Assembly: GCF_017161265.1 (NCBI RefSeq)
Contig: NZ_CP031393.1
Coordinates: 434,001 to 498,000 of the forward strand
DNA length: 64,000 nucleotides
Origin: Treponema medium
GTDB lineage: Bacteria; Spirochaetota; Spirochaetia; Treponematales; Treponemataceae
Direction: 5' to 3'
In this document: positions 9,943 through 19,104 of the stretch, piece by piece
Numbering within the stretch: the stretch's first letter is position 1
How the letters are laid out: every line of letters starts with the position of its first letter
The notes under the pieces: model-generated
Database searches by the model: none
What the model was told of the DNA's origin: nothing
Seen by the model: only the letters and a program-made list of their open reading frames with translations
Translations under genes and position numbers: made by a program

Positions 9943-10800
9943 ATGATTATTAACCACAATATGAGCGCTATGTATTCACAGCGCAACACAGGTATCGTCG
10001 AGACCAGCATCGTAAAAGACATAGAAAAGCTTTCCAGCGGTATGCGCATTAACCGCGCAGGCGATGATGCTTCCGGACTTGCAGTTTCCGAAAAAATGAG
10101 AAGCCAGATCCGCGGTTTAAATCAAGCAGGCCAGAACATACAGAATGGTGTTTCCTTTATCCAAGCAACAGAAGGATATTTAGCTGAAACCACCGATATT
10201 ATGCAGCGCTTACGCGAGTTAGCAGTTCAGGCTGCGAACGGTATTTACTCCGCAGAAGACCGCATGCAGATTCAGGTTGAAGTTTCTCAACTTGTGGATG
10301 AAGTAGACCGCATCGCAAGCCATGCCCAATTCAACGGTATGAACTTGCTGACCGGACGCTTCGCAAGAGATGCTGCTGACAATCAGTTGCAGTTGCATGT
10401 CGGTGCAAATATGGATCAGTCTGAAAAGCTCTTTGTTGGCACGATGACAGCTTTGGCTCTCGGTCTTACCGGTGGTATGCAGGGCGGCGAAGGCGATATG
10501 ATCACCATCTCCTCTGTAGAAGGTGCTAATATGGCTATCGGTACTATCGACAATGCATTAAAGCAGATCAACAAGCAGAGAGCAGACCTCGGTGCATACC
10601 AGAACCGTTTTGAACTTGCATACAATGGTGTTGCAATTGCTGCTGAAAACCTGCAGGCTGCTGAATCACGCATCCGCGATGCTGATATGGCAAAACAGAT
10701 CGTTGAGTACACCAAGAATCAAATCTTGATGCAGTCAGGTACAGCAATGCTTGCACAGGCGAACACACAACCCCAGTCGGTTATCCGCCTCCTTCAATAG
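9943..10800 (+). CDS. flaB: Flagellin core protein FlaB (second copy)
   Basis: 285 residues, clearly paralogous to the gene at 8801 along the whole length, with the same D0/D1 signatures ([35 protein letters not shown]) and a different short middle. Starts at the ATG at 9943 behind AAGGAGGG. No sigma-28 promoter is seen directly upstream, so it is probably co-transcribed with the first flagellin through the hairpin region 9795-9842. Treponemes build the filament core from several FlaB subunits with FlaA as sheath; this would be one of them. Confidence 0.96.
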   Translation: MIINHNMSAMYSQRNTGIVETSIVKDIEKLSSGMRINRAGDDASGLAVSEKMRSQIRGLNQAGQNIQNGVSFIQATEGYLAETTDIMQRLRELAVQAANGIYSAEDRMQIQVEVSQLVDEVDRIASHAQFNGMNLLTGRFARDAADNQLQLHVGANMDQSEKLFVGTMTALALGLTGGMQGGEGDMITISSVEGANMAIGTIDNALKQINKQRADLGAYQNRFELAYNGVAIAAENLQAAESRIRDADMAKQIVEYTKNQILMQSGTAMLAQANTQPQSVIRLLQ

Positions 10801-10897
10801 TGCTCAAGAGAATCGGGAGAAAACACGCAAACCTAAATCAACAGTGAGGGTTTGAGTAAGAGAGATTTCTGGATGTTATCTCTTTTTCCCGCGACTT

Positions 10898-10938
10898 AAA
10901 AGGAAGAAGAAGCCGCGCCCTTCTTCTTCCTTTTTTTT
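10898..10938 (+). terminator. Intrinsic terminator after the flagellin genes
   Basis: Stem aaaaggaagaagaa (10898-10911) with ttcttcttcctttt, loop gccgcgccc, followed by a run of eight T. It separates the flagellin transcript from fliD. Confidence 0.9.
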
Positions 10939-11007
10939 ATCTAAAAATCTCCAAACGGTTAAAATCCGTAAATTTAATATACAAATCACGTAACTAATGT
11001 AACTTCG

Positions 11008-11035
11008 TAAAGATTATTGATACTACAGCCGAAAA
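11008..11035 (+). promoter_or_regulatory. Sigma-28-type promoter of fliD
   Basis: TAAAGATT (11008-11015), 12-bp spacer, GCCGAAAA (11028-11035): same spacing as the flaB promoter and near the FliA consensus. The fliD start codon is 45 bp downstream. Confidence 0.75.
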
Positions 11036-11079
11036 TGTAGTAGAAAAGGTTTATCCGGCTTAACGGTAAAGGGGTTAGA

Positions 11080-13068
11080 GTGTCCGATATGAATATTCCC
11101 GGCATAGGAGCCGGTAAATATGATAATCTCATTGAAACGCTGATGAAAAAAGAGCGTGCCCCGCGCGATTCAGCTGCTGAAGATTTAAAAAAATATGAAC
11201 GGCAAAATGCTATTTGGCGAAAAATAAATCAATTCTCTACCGAAATCCGCGAAAAAACACGGGAACTCTATTCCTTTAACAACCCTTTTGTGGAAAAGAC
11301 TGTAACATCTTCCAACGAACGGGTGGTAACGGCAACCGCTTCACGGGATGCCCGCGAACAAACCTTTAAAATTTCTATCAAGCAAATTGCTCAAGCGGAT
11401 TCTTTTTTATCAACCGAGGTGGCAAAAGATTTTCAAGTTCCAAAAGGGGTATACACTTTTACCGTCGGAGAAAAAAAATTTTCGGTGAATTGGCAAGGTG
11501 GAAAATACCGGAGCTTTATCGATGCCGTTAATAAAAAAGGAAAAGATGTTATCCGAATTTCGGAAATAAAAACTTCGCCCGGTGCCGTTTCGTTGCTTTT
11601 TGAATCGCAGTTGACAGGAGAGGCGAATAAACTGGAGTTTTCCGATGATGCGTTATCCTTTGCACTCGAAAACGGCCTGATAAAAAAGAACGACCGCCCT
11701 GCGGTGGATGCCGAAAAGACGGAGGCTGCAATTCCTGCACAGAAAACCGAACGTATTATGTTTTCCAAACCGGTACGCGGATTGCAACAGTATGTGTTGG
11801 AATATACTGTATCCTTACAGAACAATGCCGAAGTCTCCGAGACACCTTCTTCTCAAGGAGAGACAACATCCCCAAGCGGAGAACCGATTTATGAGCAAGT
11901 CGGCTCTGCATCATACAAGGGAGTAACCGTTAGTAATGCACCAAGCGATTCAAGCATCCTGCCTGAGACTCTTGGCTTAAATCAGCAAACAACTGCCCCT
12001 GTAGAAGATTATAATGTGCTTTCGTTAGTTTCTCCGCGCGGGACACTTATTCCGCTGCCTGCACTGGCTGATACAACCGAAGTTCAAACCTTTAGTATTC
12101 CGCTTAGCGAATACGGCGACATTAGCGGAATTACCGTGCATAATAACAATACCGATAAAACCGTATCGATAGAACAGATCAAAGTATATGACCCTAAAGC
12201 GACGGGCGAATACATACCGGTTAATCCCGTCTCGCAGGCGCAGGAGGCAGCGCTCACCTTTGAAGGCATCCCTGTAAAGCGGAGTACCAATAAGATTGAC
12301 GATCTTATTCCGGGGGTAACGCTTCAGCTTGAAGATAAAACCGATAAACCGGAGAGTATCAGTATTAAACCGGATCCTCAACCGGCAAAGAATGCCATCA
12401 TCGAATTTGTTGCAAAATACAACCGGCTTTTGGCGGAAATCAATATTGTAACGAGTAATCAGCAGACAGTTATTGATGAACTCGAATATTTCACTGATGA
12501 TGAACGTAAGACGGCGGAAGAAAATCTCGGTGCTCTTTTCGGAGATTCGACACTATCTTCCTTAAAGAATAACCTGCGCCAAATCGTTGCCAATGTGTAC
12601 CGCAAAAATACGGATACCCCGATAAGAACGTTATCTCAAATCGGCATATCAACAAAGTCTGACACAAGCTCAGGACTTAACGAAGCGCGGTTACGCGGAT
12701 ATTTGGAAATTGACGAAAAAAAACTCGATGAGGCTTTAAAAAATTCTATTGAAGATGTCCGCTATCTTTTCGGCTATGATACCGATAACGATGTGTTAAT
12801 CGATGACGGTGTTGCATTTCAGGTGTTTAAACAGATAGATCCTTATGTGCAGCGGGGCGGTATTTTTTCAACCCGAACAAACGGTTTGGCTGCTCAGATT
12901 AAATCGAGCAAAGATAAAATTGCGCGGTACGATAAGGCGCTTGAAAAAAAAGAGCTGGAACTGCGGCAAAAATATGGGAATATGGACGGGGCTTTGCGGA
13001 ATTTGCAAAAGCAATCGGATATGATCAATAATTTCAGCAGACAGAATAAAGGCGGTTCTGACAACTAG
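11080..13068 (+). CDS. fliD: Flagellar hook-associated protein 2 (filament cap) FliD
   Basis: 662 residues. The N-terminal FliD_N region (IPGIGAGKYDNLIETLMKKE, then a helical stretch) is followed by a variable middle and a C-terminal FliD_C domain with the helices that contact flagellin. Caps the growing filament in the periplasm. The start is GTG at 11080 with AAGGGG upstream; an ATG three codons later is possible. It has its own sigma-28-type promoter and terminates translation 61 bp before the next gene. Longer than enterobacterial FliD, as in other treponemes. Confidence 0.93.
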   Translation: MSDMNIPGIGAGKYDNLIETLMKKERAPRDSAAEDLKKYERQNAIWRKINQFSTEIREKTRELYSFNNPFVEKTVTSSNERVVTATASRDAREQTFKISIKQIAQADSFLSTEVAKDFQVPKGVYTFTVGEKKFSVNWQGGKYRSFIDAVNKKGKDVIRISEIKTSPGAVSLLFESQLTGEANKLEFSDDALSFALENGLIKKNDRPAVDAEKTEAAIPAQKTERIMFSKPVRGLQQYVLEYTVSLQNNAEVSETPSSQGETTSPSGEPIYEQVGSASYKGVTVSNAPSDSSILPETLGLNQQTTAPVEDYNVLSLVSPRGTLIPLPALADTTEVQTFSIPLSEYGDISGITVHNNNTDKTVSIEQIKVYDPKATGEYIPVNPVSQAQEAALTFEGIPVKRSTNKIDDLIPGVTLQLEDKTDKPESISIKPDPQPAKNAIIEFVAKYNRLLAEINIVTSNQQTVIDELEYFTDDERKTAEENLGALFGDSTLSSLKNNLRQIVANVYRKNTDTPIRTLSQIGISTKSDTSSGLNEARLRGYLEIDEKKLDEALKNSIEDVRYLFGYDTDNDVLIDDGVAFQVFKQIDPYVQRGGIFSTRTNGLAAQIKSSKDKIARYDKALEKKELELRQKYGNMDGALRNLQKQSDMINNFSRQNKGGSDN

Positions 13069-13129
13069 CGCACGCTGAATAATCCGCATAGTTGCCGGAA
13101 AGATGATAATTTGAGGAGTATGACTATAA

Positions 13130-13723
13130 ATGGTGATAAAAATTAACGGCGAAGAACTTTCATACACGCTGGAAAATGAAAAGACCCTTGGCGAAGTATT
13201 GGGTAGCATTGAAGAAGCATGCTGCCGTGAACATGAAACAATCGTACAGGTTGCGGTTGACGGAAAAGAATTGAGTTCCCATGAACTCGACCTACTTTTT
13301 AAACAGCCTGTTGATACTGATATTACTATTGAACTTTCAACATTCTCCGGAGCGGAAATCCGTAATTACATGAAAGGCTTAACGCAAGAGCTATCCCAAT
13401 ATGTAGAAGACTTTGAGCAGATTCCAGTATATATGCAGACCGGAAAAGATGTGCAGGTTTTAAATCTACTTGGAACCTTTTCGGAAAAACTCAAAGAGTT
13501 ATATCGATCATTACTCTTATCTGATGTAACGGAGCTTCCGATCGATATACAAATCGAAGATAAATCAGTTCATGAGTATCAGAAAGAAATAACAGCGTTA
13601 TTGCACGATATTGTAACGAGTATTGAAGAAAAAGATATTATTCAAGTCGGCGATTTAGCCGAATATGAATTAGCGCCCCTTGTCAAAACTTTGATAAATG
13701 GGGTATCATCAACTCTAAATTAG
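13130..13723 (+). CDS. Conserved treponemal protein downstream of fliD
   Basis: 197 residues, acidic and mostly helical after a beta-rich start (residues 1-75). GAGGAG lies about 11 nt before the ATG. No catalytic motif and no signal peptide, so cytoplasmic. Its position directly after fliD, in the slot where fliS/fliT chaperones lie in other bacteria, suggests a flagellar export chaperone or assembly factor, but the sequence alone does not prove this. The next gene begins 15 bp after its stop, so the two are likely co-translated. Confidence 0.75.
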   Translation: MVIKINGEELSYTLENEKTLGEVLGSIEEACCREHETIVQVAVDGKELSSHELDLLFKQPVDTDITIELSTFSGAEIRNYMKGLTQELSQYVEDFEQIPVYMQTGKDVQVLNLLGTFSEKLKELYRSLLLSDVTELPIDIQIEDKSVHEYQKEITALLHDIVTSIEEKDIIQVGDLAEYELAPLVKTLINGVSSTLN

Positions 13724-13738
13724 ACGGAGACGGAAGCA

Positions 13739-14002
13739 GTGCTTGTAGAGGATATTATCGATATTGAAAAAAAGAATTCTCTCATCTATTATCGGGAGGA
13801 ATTTGAGGCTACCGCCGTTTACAATATTCTGGAAAGAGAACAAAAGGGAAAAATAGACTTTTTAATCGAAGTTAATCCTATCGGTCAAAAACAACTCTTC
13901 GTACAGCTTATCGATAAACCGGACTACCCTATATTACCTATTCGTCTTGCATTAAAAGAAAAAATACAGCATTTAATTGACTCTGCCGCTCTACCGCTTT
14001 AG
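13739..14002 (+). CDS. Small conserved hypothetical protein, flagellar cluster
   Basis: 87 residues starting at GTG 13739 with GGAG 10 nt upstream; only 15 bp after the previous gene. Mixed alpha/beta and acidic, with no transmembrane segment. No family recognised. It is probably the last gene of the fliD operon; about 180 bp of unremarkable sequence with a short hairpin follow before murA. Confidence 0.65.
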   Translation: MLVEDIIDIEKKNSLIYYREEFEATAVYNILEREQKGKIDFLIEVNPIGQKQLFVQLIDKPDYPILPIRLALKEKIQHLIDSAALPL

Positions 14003-14179
14003 GAAAAAAATGCTGAAGATGCAGGCTCGCTTTAAGATTATCTTTAAGATAGCGCTGCCCTTTTAAGTAGTTTACCGTCAGGCGATGAGTGCAGGGAATT
14101 TATCAAGGACATAAAGTTATCCTGAAAGCGATTTCTTTTAGGATGGATGCAACGTGTCCTATTATGTTTGGAGCAGCTC

Positions 14180-15466
14180 ATGTATGAATATCATATTGAA
14201 GGCGGTTTCCCCGTAAAGGGTACCATCAAGGCAAGCGGAAATAAAAATGCGGCATTGCCATGTATTGCCGCCGCCGTCCTTACCGACCAGCCCGTTACCT
14301 TAAAGAATCTTCCCGAAATCGAAGATGTTTCCGTAATGTTTAAGATATTTGAATCCTTCGGCGGAACAATTGTTAAAGTTGCACAAAATGAATATACGCT
14401 ACAATTAAAAACCGTAACCGGTTATGAAGTACCGGCGCCGCTGGCTCAAAAGATACGGGCTTCTATTTTGTTTGCAGGCCCGCTGCTTGCACGCCACGGA
14501 AAAGTTATGATGACTCCGCCCGGCGGGGATGTTATCGGACGGCGGAGGCTGGATACGCACTTTTTGGCGCTGACGGAACTCGGCGCACAGGTAAAAATAA
14601 ACGGTCATTTTTTATTTACAGCAAATAAACTCATCGGGCAGGATATTTTTTTGGATGAAGCATCCGTAACCGCTACCGAGAATGCGGTGATGGCTGCGGT
14701 AACCGCCGAGGGCGAAACCGTTATCACCAATGCAGCAAGCGAGCCGCACATTCAAGACCTTTGCAAGCTATTGAACATGATGGGTGCAAAGATAAGCGGT
14801 ATAGGCTCTAATATTCTGACTATTCACGGAGTACCGCAGCTGCATGGCGCGGAGTACCGCATCGGTGCGGATTACATGGAAGTCGGTTCGTTTATCGGAC
14901 TTGCGGCAGTTACCCGCGGCTCGCTTACCATTACCGATATCAACCCACCCGATATGCGGCCGATAAAGCTTGCGTTTAACAAGCTGGGTATCCGTTGGGA
15001 AATCGACGGCACAAGCCTAACCGTTCCTGCACAGCAGAGTTTAAAGGTAAACTGCGACCTCGGCGGTATGATCCCTAAAATCGATGACGCACCGTGGCCG
15101 GGATTCCCCGCCGACCTTACCAGCATTATGGCGGTTATCGCCACACAGGTGGAAGGCACCGTGCTTATCCATGAAAAAATGTTTGAATCCCGTATGTTCT
15201 TTGTCGATAAACTGATCGGTATGGGCGCACGTATTACGCTTTGCGACCCGCACCGCGCCGTCGTTACCGGTCCCAGTACCCTGCATGGTTCCGAATTGGT
15301 TTCGCCCGATGTACGTGCAGGAATGGCGCTCGTTATTGCCGCCTGCTGCGCCCGCGGTGAAAGCCTCATCCGGAATGTGTACCAGATCGAACGCGGCTAC
15401 GAACACCTCGTCGACCGGTTTAAAGCGCTCGGCGTACAGATTGAACGCAAGCCGCTCTGCGTATAA
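14180..15466 (+). CDS. murA: UDP-N-acetylglucosamine 1-carboxyvinyltransferase MurA (Asp variant)
   Basis: 428 residues. Transfers enolpyruvate from PEP to UDP-GlcNAc, the first committed step of peptidoglycan synthesis. Substrate motif KASGNKNAA at 18-26. The active-site loop reads [13 protein letters not shown], with Asp117 where E. coli has Cys115. Asp at this place is known from Mycobacterium and Chlamydia and makes the enzyme insensitive to fosfomycin. I chose the ATG at 14180 (GGAG 7 nt upstream) over one 33 bp earlier. A normal C-terminal segment with DVRAGMALV is present. Confidence 0.96.
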   Translation: MYEYHIEGGFPVKGTIKASGNKNAALPCIAAAVLTDQPVTLKNLPEIEDVSVMFKIFESFGGTIVKVAQNEYTLQLKTVTGYEVPAPLAQKIRASILFAGPLLARHGKVMMTPPGGDVIGRRRLDTHFLALTELGAQVKINGHFLFTANKLIGQDIFLDEASVTATENAVMAAVTAEGETVITNAASEPHIQDLCKLLNMMGAKISGIGSNILTIHGVPQLHGAEYRIGADYMEVGSFIGLAAVTRGSLTITDINPPDMRPIKLAFNKLGIRWEIDGTSLTVPAQQSLKVNCDLGGMIPKIDDAPWPGFPADLTSIMAVIATQVEGTVLIHEKMFESRMFFVDKLIGMGARITLCDPHRAVVTGPSTLHGSELVSPDVRAGMALVIAACCARGESLIRNVYQIERGYEHLVDRFKALGVQIERKPLCV

Positions 15467-15468
15467 CA

Positions 15469-15497
15469 TTGCATACAAATGCTTACTTCGCTATACT
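15469..15497 (+). promoter_or_regulatory. Promoter for a leaderless hrpA mRNA
   Basis: TTGCAT (15469-15474), 17-bp spacer, TATACT (15492-15497), then 10 nt to the ATG. The mRNA would start about 3 nt before the start codon; no Shine-Dalgarno is present. Confidence 0.65.
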
Positions 15498-15507
15498 TTT
15501 TCCGATT

Positions 15508-18288
15508 ATGAAATATACACAGCTGCCTGTTTATGAACAAAAGGCACGGATTTTAGAGAGTTTAGAACGCCATCAGGTTATTGTTGTCGAAAGCCCTACC
15601 GGATCGGGAAAAACGACCCAGCTACCGGTGATTTTGCACGAGGCGGGCTATACACAAACCGGTATGATCGGCGTTACCCAGCCGCGACGGATTGCAGCTC
15701 TTTCCGTCAGCGAATTTATTGCGCATCAGCTAAAGGTTCCGCTCGGCGATACGGTGGGCTACAAGATGCGGTTTGAAGATCACACTTCGCCGGACACTAA
15801 GATAAAGATTATGACCGACGGGATTCTCTTGCAGGAGCTTAAACTTGACCCATGGCTCAGCAAGTATTCCGTTATTATGGTAGATGAGGCGCATGAACGC
15901 AGTTTGAATATTGATTTTATCCTCGGGCTGCTCAAGCGGATTTTGCAGGAGCGGCAGGATTTTAAGGTGATTATCTCGTCGGCAACCATCAACACCGATA
16001 TGTTTTCGATGTATTTTAACGAGTGTCCGGTGATTAAAATCAATGCGATGACCTATCCAGTTACGCTCATCTTTGACCCGCCTGCCATCACCGCCTCCAC
16101 AGAGACGCTTGCCGCCGAAACCGCGCTGCTCGATAAAATCGCAGTGATTGTCGGGCGGATTTTAAGCGAGGGCCGCCCCGGAGCAATTCTTGTGTTTCTC
16201 CCCGGTGAGCGGGCGATTAAAAACTGCATTGAACGGCTCTCGCATGAGTCGTGGTTCCGCAAGCTCTATCCGCTGCCGCTGTACGGGCGCTTGAGCAAGG
16301 AAGAGCAGGAGCGGGTATTTAAGTCCCCGCCGTTCGGGAAAAAAAAGATTGTTATCGCAACAAATATTGCCGAAACCTCTATCACCATCAACGATATTGC
16401 CGCCGTCATCGACTCCGGCTTGTCAAAGCTGAATTTTTACAATCCCTTCACCTACACCTCAAGCTTGGACGAAGCGCCGGTGTCAAAGGCATCGTGTAAT
16501 CAACGACGGGGACGCGCCGGACGGACGCAGGAGGGGGTATGCTACCGCCTCTACACCCGCAAGGATTTTGAAACCCGCGTTATGTACACCACGGAAGAAA
16601 TCTACCGCACCGACCTCTCGGAGGTGGTGATGCGGATGGCGGAGCTGGGTATCTACGACTTTGCGAACTTCGATTTTATTTCCCCGCCCGGCAAGAAGGG
16701 CATTATCGGTGCGGTGGATACGCTCAATATGCTCGGCGCGTTGGAGAGCGATAACAGCCTGAGTAAAATCGGGCAGATGATGTGCCTCTTCCCGCTCAGC
16801 CCGCGCCAATCCCGTATGATTGTAGAGGCGGTGCTCTATTATCCCGAATCGATTGAGGATGTATTGATTGCCGCGGGCTTTTTATCGGCACGCAGCCCCT
16901 TCCTCTTCCCCGATGGGCATGAGCTTGAAGCGAGAAAAGCCCATGCAGCATTCCGCGATCCGCTCGGCGACTTTGTGTCCTTCCTTAAAGTCTACCGGCA
17001 ATATATGCAGGCTGAAAACCAAAAGAAGTTTTGTGAACGCTTTTACCTCGACGAGCGGATTATGGCGGAAATTGCCAACATCAAAGAGCAGCTGGAGCTG
17101 ATTGTCTCCGATATGGGCGTGCCGATCCTCTCCGGCGGAAAACCGGCGGATTACTTGACGGCGGTTGCCCGCGGCATGATCCAATTTGTGTGCGCTGCGC
17201 AGGGGCGGGATGTGTACCGCAGCCTTACCACCGAAAAGATTTCCATCCATCCGGGTTCCTGTATGTATAAGGAACACCAAGCCTTTATCGTTGCGGGGGA
17301 GATTGTGCGTACTTCGCGGATGTATGCCATGTCGGTCTCGCCTCTTTCCAAAGGCATTGTAGCGCTGGTCGCCCCTGCGCTCCTTGACAAAAAAGCGGCG
17401 CAGGAAGCGCGGACACGAGCTGAGCGGGCTGCTGGTGGCGGCAAGGCTGTAAGCGGAAAAGGCGGCGGTAAAAACGCACTGGGAGCCGGTGCGGTCGGTA
17501 AACTATCCGGCAACGTAGGAAAGGCTGTACCGCACGGATTCGCAGCTGCATCGGAAACCGCAGGCGGAAAGAACTCCGGCAACGCTACCGGCGGTTCTGC
17601 AAACGAAAAGCAAGCGCAGACAGTATCTATCTGCGGCACACCTTATATTGTACAAAAGATAAAAGGGAAAAAGCAGCTCTTGCTACCGTGGGAGCAGTTC
17701 AGCCATACGGTGGAGCAGCTGCGGGCAGAGCGGCAGCTCCAAAGAGCCGGTAAGTCGGATACCGATTGGGACATACAAAGCGGAGTTCCGGCAAAAACTT
17801 CCGGCAATGCTCAAGGAGGCACAGAGCTTGAAAACTGCACGATAGTCTACGACGGCCGACTTGAGCAGCTCAAAAACCTGCGTGCAAAAATTACCTTCGG
17901 CAGCTACGAGCTGCTTGCCGGAGAAAAACTCGGCTTGGTGTTAAGCATCGCTGAAGCCTTTCCGCTTCAGCCCCTTGATTCGGAAATGCCGTTCCCGCGG
18001 ACTAAAAATTTTATGCTGCCGGATGATACCGTAGCCCTGCTGGAGCAGCTGCCGCTCATCTTCCGCACGGTAGCGGCAAAGCAGAAGAGCAAGCAGCTCG
18101 GCTTTATCACCCTGTTCAACGACGGTAACGGTACTTTCTGGCTGAAAACGTCACGAGGTTTCCACACTGCGTTGCACGAAAACCTTGCCTCACTGCAGCA
18201 GCTTATCGACAGTGCAGGAGCAGGATTGGATGAAGCGCAAACAGCAGCTGTCAACAGGCTCTACAGCAAAATTGCAAAACTGATATAG
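15508..18288 (+). CDS. hrpA: DEAH-box ATP-dependent RNA helicase, HrpA type
   Basis: 926 residues. Walker A SPTGSGKTTQ near residue 33, DEAH box in IMVDEAHERS, motif VI QRRGRAGR, then HA2 and OB-fold regions. Unwinds RNA with ATP in the cytoplasm. Shorter than E. coli HrpA (about 1300). A Gly/Ala/Lys-rich low-complexity insert lies around residues 635-690 between the OB-like region and the C-terminal domain. The start at 15508 has no SD; the promoter spacing suggests a leaderless mRNA. Begins 41 bp after murA, with its -35 box touching the murA stop region. Confidence 0.92.
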   Translation: MKYTQLPVYEQKARILESLERHQVIVVESPTGSGKTTQLPVILHEAGYTQTGMIGVTQPRRIAALSVSEFIAHQLKVPLGDTVGYKMRFEDHTSPDTKIKIMTDGILLQELKLDPWLSKYSVIMVDEAHERSLNIDFILGLLKRILQERQDFKVIISSATINTDMFSMYFNECPVIKINAMTYPVTLIFDPPAITASTETLAAETALLDKIAVIVGRILSEGRPGAILVFLPGERAIKNCIERLSHESWFRKLYPLPLYGRLSKEEQERVFKSPPFGKKKIVIATNIAETSITINDIAAVIDSGLSKLNFYNPFTYTSSLDEAPVSKASCNQRRGRAGRTQEGVCYRLYTRKDFETRVMYTTEEIYRTDLSEVVMRMAELGIYDFANFDFISPPGKKGIIGAVDTLNMLGALESDNSLSKIGQMMCLFPLSPRQSRMIVEAVLYYPESIEDVLIAAGFLSARSPFLFPDGHELEARKAHAAFRDPLGDFVSFLKVYRQYMQAENQKKFCERFYLDERIMAEIANIKEQLELIVSDMGVPILSGGKPADYLTAVARGMIQFVCAAQGRDVYRSLTTEKISIHPGSCMYKEHQAFIVAGEIVRTSRMYAMSVSPLSKGIVALVAPALLDKKAAQEARTRAERAAGGGKAVSGKGGGKNALGAGAVGKLSGNVGKAVPHGFAAASETAGGKNSGNATGGSANEKQAQTVSICGTPYIVQKIKGKKQLLLPWEQFSHTVEQLRAERQLQRAGKSDTDWDIQSGVPAKTSGNAQGGTELENCTIVYDGRLEQLKNLRAKITFGSYELLAGEKLGLVLSIAEAFPLQPLDSEMPFPRTKNFMLPDDTVALLEQLPLIFRTVAAKQKSKQLGFITLFNDGNGTFWLKTSRGFHTALHENLASLQQLIDSAGAGLDEAQTAAVNRLYSKIAKLI

Positions 18289-18302
18289 GCAAAGGACAAC
18301 TG

Positions 18303-18420
18303 CATCAGATTCCATTTGCAAAAGCTAACAGAAAGGCTGTTTTCAGACAAGGCATTTATGCAGCAGCCTCTTATTCTCCGGCGTTTTGCCTATCAGTCTA
18401 ATGCGATTGCTCTGTCAGAC
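18303..18420. repeat. Degenerate copy of the nested palindrome (family I)
   Basis: A gacaactgcatcag-like left arm and a weakly complementary right arm near 18400-18417, with a remnant of the cagcctcttattct middle arm. Much decayed; no hairpin as strong as in the other copies. Confidence 0.35.
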
Positions 18421-18469
18421 GGTCTTTACATCACCGGTAAAATGTGTAATAGTTGCGAATACGAGAAGC

Positions 18470-18615
18470 GTAAAATAAAAACCGTACACATAGCACGGCT
18501 TTTATTTACCCAAGTTTGCTCAAACGCAAACTTGTATATTATATGCACGTTCTCACTTCGTTGCGAACGTGCGTAAAAAGTCAATCGAAAGTTGATACTT
18601 TCTTCTTGACTTTTT
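18470..18615. repeat. Array of four consecutive hairpins before the hemerythrin gene
   Basis: Inverted repeats at 18470-18509 (gtaaaataaaa arms), 18511-18534 (caagtttg/caaacttg), 18545-18572 (gcacgttc/gaacgtgc) and 18575-18615 (aaaaagtcaa/ttgacttttt with an inner gaaag/ctttc). Stems are unrelated to one another. The last ends about 10 bp before the ATG region of the hemerythrin gene and could affect its translation. Confidence 0.7.
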
Positions 18616-18625
18616 ATGGGAGTCA

Positions 18626-19042
18626 ATGATGGAGAAATTTGTTTCGTGGGATGTTAGTTATGATGTGGGAGTTCCGAGCGTCGATAAACAACACCGCCAC
18701 TTAGTAGATTTAATCAATAGCTTATATAATGCCTGCCTTGGAGAAAAAGCAGAACTTGAAGAGACATTTAGAGATGTAATGAAAGAATTGGTAGACTATG
18801 TAATGATTCACTTTAAAGATGAAGAAGCTATCATGGAGCAAATGAATTATCCGGGGTTAAAAGAACATAAACAAAAACATGAGTTGTTCGTTAAAGAAAT
18901 TTTAAAATCAGTTAATGCCTATACAAACGGCAAACAATTCGTTCCCAACTCATTTGTCCGCTTTTTGCGTGACTGGCTGTTTAATCATATCTTAATCGAT
19001 GATAAAGCATGGGCACGCTATTACTTCTCACTTAAAAAATAA
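18626..19042 (+). CDS. Bacteriohemerythrin (oxygen-binding di-iron protein)
   Basis: 138 residues, single hemerythrin domain. Expected iron ligands are all present: His23 (DKQH), His62 and Glu66 (HFKDEE), His81 and His85 (EHKQKH), His121 and Asp126 (HILIDDKAW). Binds O2 reversibly through a di-iron centre in the cytoplasm; in an anaerobe it probably serves oxygen sensing or scavenging. GGGAG precedes a double ATG (18626/18629). Single gene between a hairpin array and a terminator shared with tyrS. Confidence 0.95.
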   Translation: MMEKFVSWDVSYDVGVPSVDKQHRHLVDLINSLYNACLGEKAELEETFRDVMKELVDYVMIHFKDEEAIMEQMNYPGLKEHKQKHELFVKEILKSVNAYTNGKQFVPNSFVRFLRDWLFNHILIDDKAWARYYFSLKK

Positions 19043-19047
19043 AACAG

Positions 19048-19090
19048 AAAAGGGCTGTCTTAAAAGCTGCACACTTTTAGGACAGCCTTT
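19048..19090. terminator. Bidirectional terminator between hemerythrin and tyrS
   Basis: Arms aaagggctgtcttaaaag and cttttaggacagccttt pair with few mismatches. It lies between two convergent genes and has short T- and A-rich flanks. Confidence 0.7.
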
Positions 19091-19104
19091 CGCACATTAA
19101 CAAA

